Part shown: one piece after another, positions 63,289-64,000 of the stretch | Layout: each line of letters begins with the position of its first letter | Position numbering within the stretch: the stretch's first letter is position 1 | Assembly (NCBI RefSeq): GCF_026283965.1 | Contig: NZ_JAPDPD010000017.1 | Span: 62,001 to 126,000 of the forward strand | Reading direction: 5' to 3' | Length of the DNA: 64,000 nucleotides | From: Dyella subtropica | GTDB lineage: Bacteria > Pseudomonadota > Gammaproteobacteria > Xanthomonadales > Rhodanobacteraceae | Position numbers and translations under genes: made by a program | The notes under the pieces: generated by a model | The model's input: only the letters and a program-made list of their open reading frames with translations | Databases searched by the model: none | What the model was told of the DNA's origin: nothing

Positions 63289-63926
63289 AAGACATCTCCC
63301 GCAGGTGCCGGCGCGAGTCCTGGGGCACCCGGACGCGCCTGGCGCACATAGCCGCTGAGCGTGAACTGCACTTCCAGCGGCGGAGCGCTGGCCTGCTGCG
63401 CGGCGACCGGATTGCGATAAATGCTGAGATCGTCGACGAACAGATAGGGCGTGCCCTGCTCCAGGTCGTGCAGCACGGCGGCGAGCGGCTGCATGTCGCA
63501 GCGCAAGCTGATGCTCACGGCCACTTTGCGATAGGGCTCGCCGTCCGCGGTGGGTGGATTGGGTACGGGCATTTTCTGGCTGACTTCGCAATTGCCGCCA
63601 TCAGGATGCGCCGCGACCACGTCGACCACGTGCTGCATCAAACCCGCACCGGCCGCGTTCGGGTCGTCTTCGGAGAGGAAGGCGCTGTTTGCTGCCTGGC
63701 CCTGCCCCAGCGCGGCAATACGCTTCTGCAGCTCGGGCTTCTCCGCGATGGCGGAAGCAAACCGGGCCTGCGTATCGCGCAGATCGGCCATCTGCGCGTG
63801 GACGTTCAACAGCGGCGACACAAACCACCAGTGCAACAGGAGGAAATAAGCGATCACCAGCGCCAGCAGCAGCAACAGGATAGCCGCGATGCGGGATTCG
63901 CGCGGTTTGAGCGCGGCCAGCTTCAT
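63285..63926 (-). CDS. gspM: Type II secretion system protein M
   Basis: A 213-residue protein with an N-terminal cytoplasmic basic stretch, one membrane helix (IAAILLLLLALVIAYFLLL) and a periplasmic ferredoxin-like domain preceded by a short coiled coil (MADLRDTQARFASAIAEKPELQKRIAAL). The YRKVAVSISLRCDMQPLAAVLHDLE segment matches the GspM type b family. It partners GspL in the inner-membrane platform. Start and stop both overlap neighbours (ATGA with gspL, GTGA with gspN). Confidence 0.92.
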   Translation of the reverse strand: MKLAALKPRESRIAAILLLLLALVIAYFLLLHWWFVSPLLNVHAQMADLRDTQARFASAIAEKPELQKRIAALGQGQAANSAFLSEDDPNAAGAGLMQHVVDVVAAHPDGGNCEVSQKMPVPNPPTADGEPYRKVAVSISLRCDMQPLAAVLHDLEQGTPYLFVDDLSIYRNPVAAQQASAPPLEVQFTLSGYVRQARPGAPGLAPAPAGDVL

Positions 63927-64000
63927 GGCTTGCCTCCACTGCTGCTCGGCGGGGCGGGCGCAGCCGCGGCCTTGGCGGCGGCCGGCTTGCGCATTTGCGC
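63923..64000 (-). CDS. gspL: Type II secretion system protein L, C-terminal end (partial)
   Basis: The frame enters from the right edge and ends TGA 63925-63923 inside an ATGA overlap with gspM. Only 25 residues are visible, an Ala/Pro/Lys-rich tail (KPAAAKAAAAPAPPSSSGG). Identity as gspL is inferred from the conserved L-M-N-D gene order, not from the residues themselves. Confidence 0.6.
   Translation of the reverse strand, partial: AQMRKPAAAKAAAAPAPPSSSGGKP

Overview
The window is about 64 kb of high-GC gammaproteobacterial chromosome. Gene content points to Xanthomonadales, most likely Rhodanobacteraceae (Dyella, Luteibacter, Frateuria or Rhodanobacter relatives). The evidence is a type II secretion locus ordered gspL-gspM-gspN-gspD as in the Xanthomonas xps locus, a magnesium-type HemB, an aa3 oxidase locus with SURF1, CtaA, CtaB and a twin-transmembrane protein, and abundant palindromic intergenic repeats. 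The genus is inferred from gene order and protein style, not from a marker gene. I saw no rRNA, tRNA, CRISPR array, phage or transposase gene.

Layout. 1-2.5 kb: a membrane-protein tail (possibly DedA), a GNAT acetyltransferase and a secreted serine hydrolase. 2.7-5.7 kb: a secreted PHP-like metallohydrolase with three near-identical 270-bp Ig-like repeats. 5.9-14 kb: a heavy-metal RND efflux operon (MFP, RND, OMF), preceded by an M3 peptidase homolog that has lost most of its zinc and catalytic residues; that gene is bracketed by a decayed second copy of the efflux OMF 3' end. 14-19.4 kb: a Na/Pi cotransporter and the Mg2+ ATPase MgtA, with a small ORF upstream of mgtA. 19.8-22 kb: a two-gene operon of a radical SAM/SPASM-like enzyme and an amidohydrolase. 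The radical SAM protein ends in six exact 9-residue repeats beginning Cys-x-Pro-Glu. This is the best candidate here for an undescribed system.

22-30 kb: haem A biosynthesis and cytochrome c oxidase (ctaB, ctaA, a CxxxC protein, SURF1, TTM, coxC, a 43-aa membrane peptide, coxA, coxB, DUF2244), without a Cox11/CtaG gene. 30-36.8 kb: PutA, a methyltransferase, a class A acid phosphatase with an altered third motif, and an AraC regulator. 36.9-45.2 kb: a probable uptake and oxidation cluster of a beta-helix lipoprotein, a dihaem cytochrome, a TonB receptor, an aldehyde dehydrogenase and, convergently, FadL. A 264-bp palindromic element sits exactly between the beta-helix stop and the cytochrome start. 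45.5-52.5 kb: YcgL, a large membrane ankyrin protein, a GT9 glycosyltransferase and a KefB/C-type antiporter. 52.6-54.9 kb: LysR divergent from CMD, DUF4865 and tautomerase genes. 55-60 kb: hemB, glucokinase and hrpB. 60-64 kb: type II secretion genes running off the right edge.

Protein-level calls rest on reading the sequence and recalling families; no database search was possible. Start codons were moved downstream from the longest frame where a Shine-Dalgarno sequence, signal peptide or family N-terminus argued for it.
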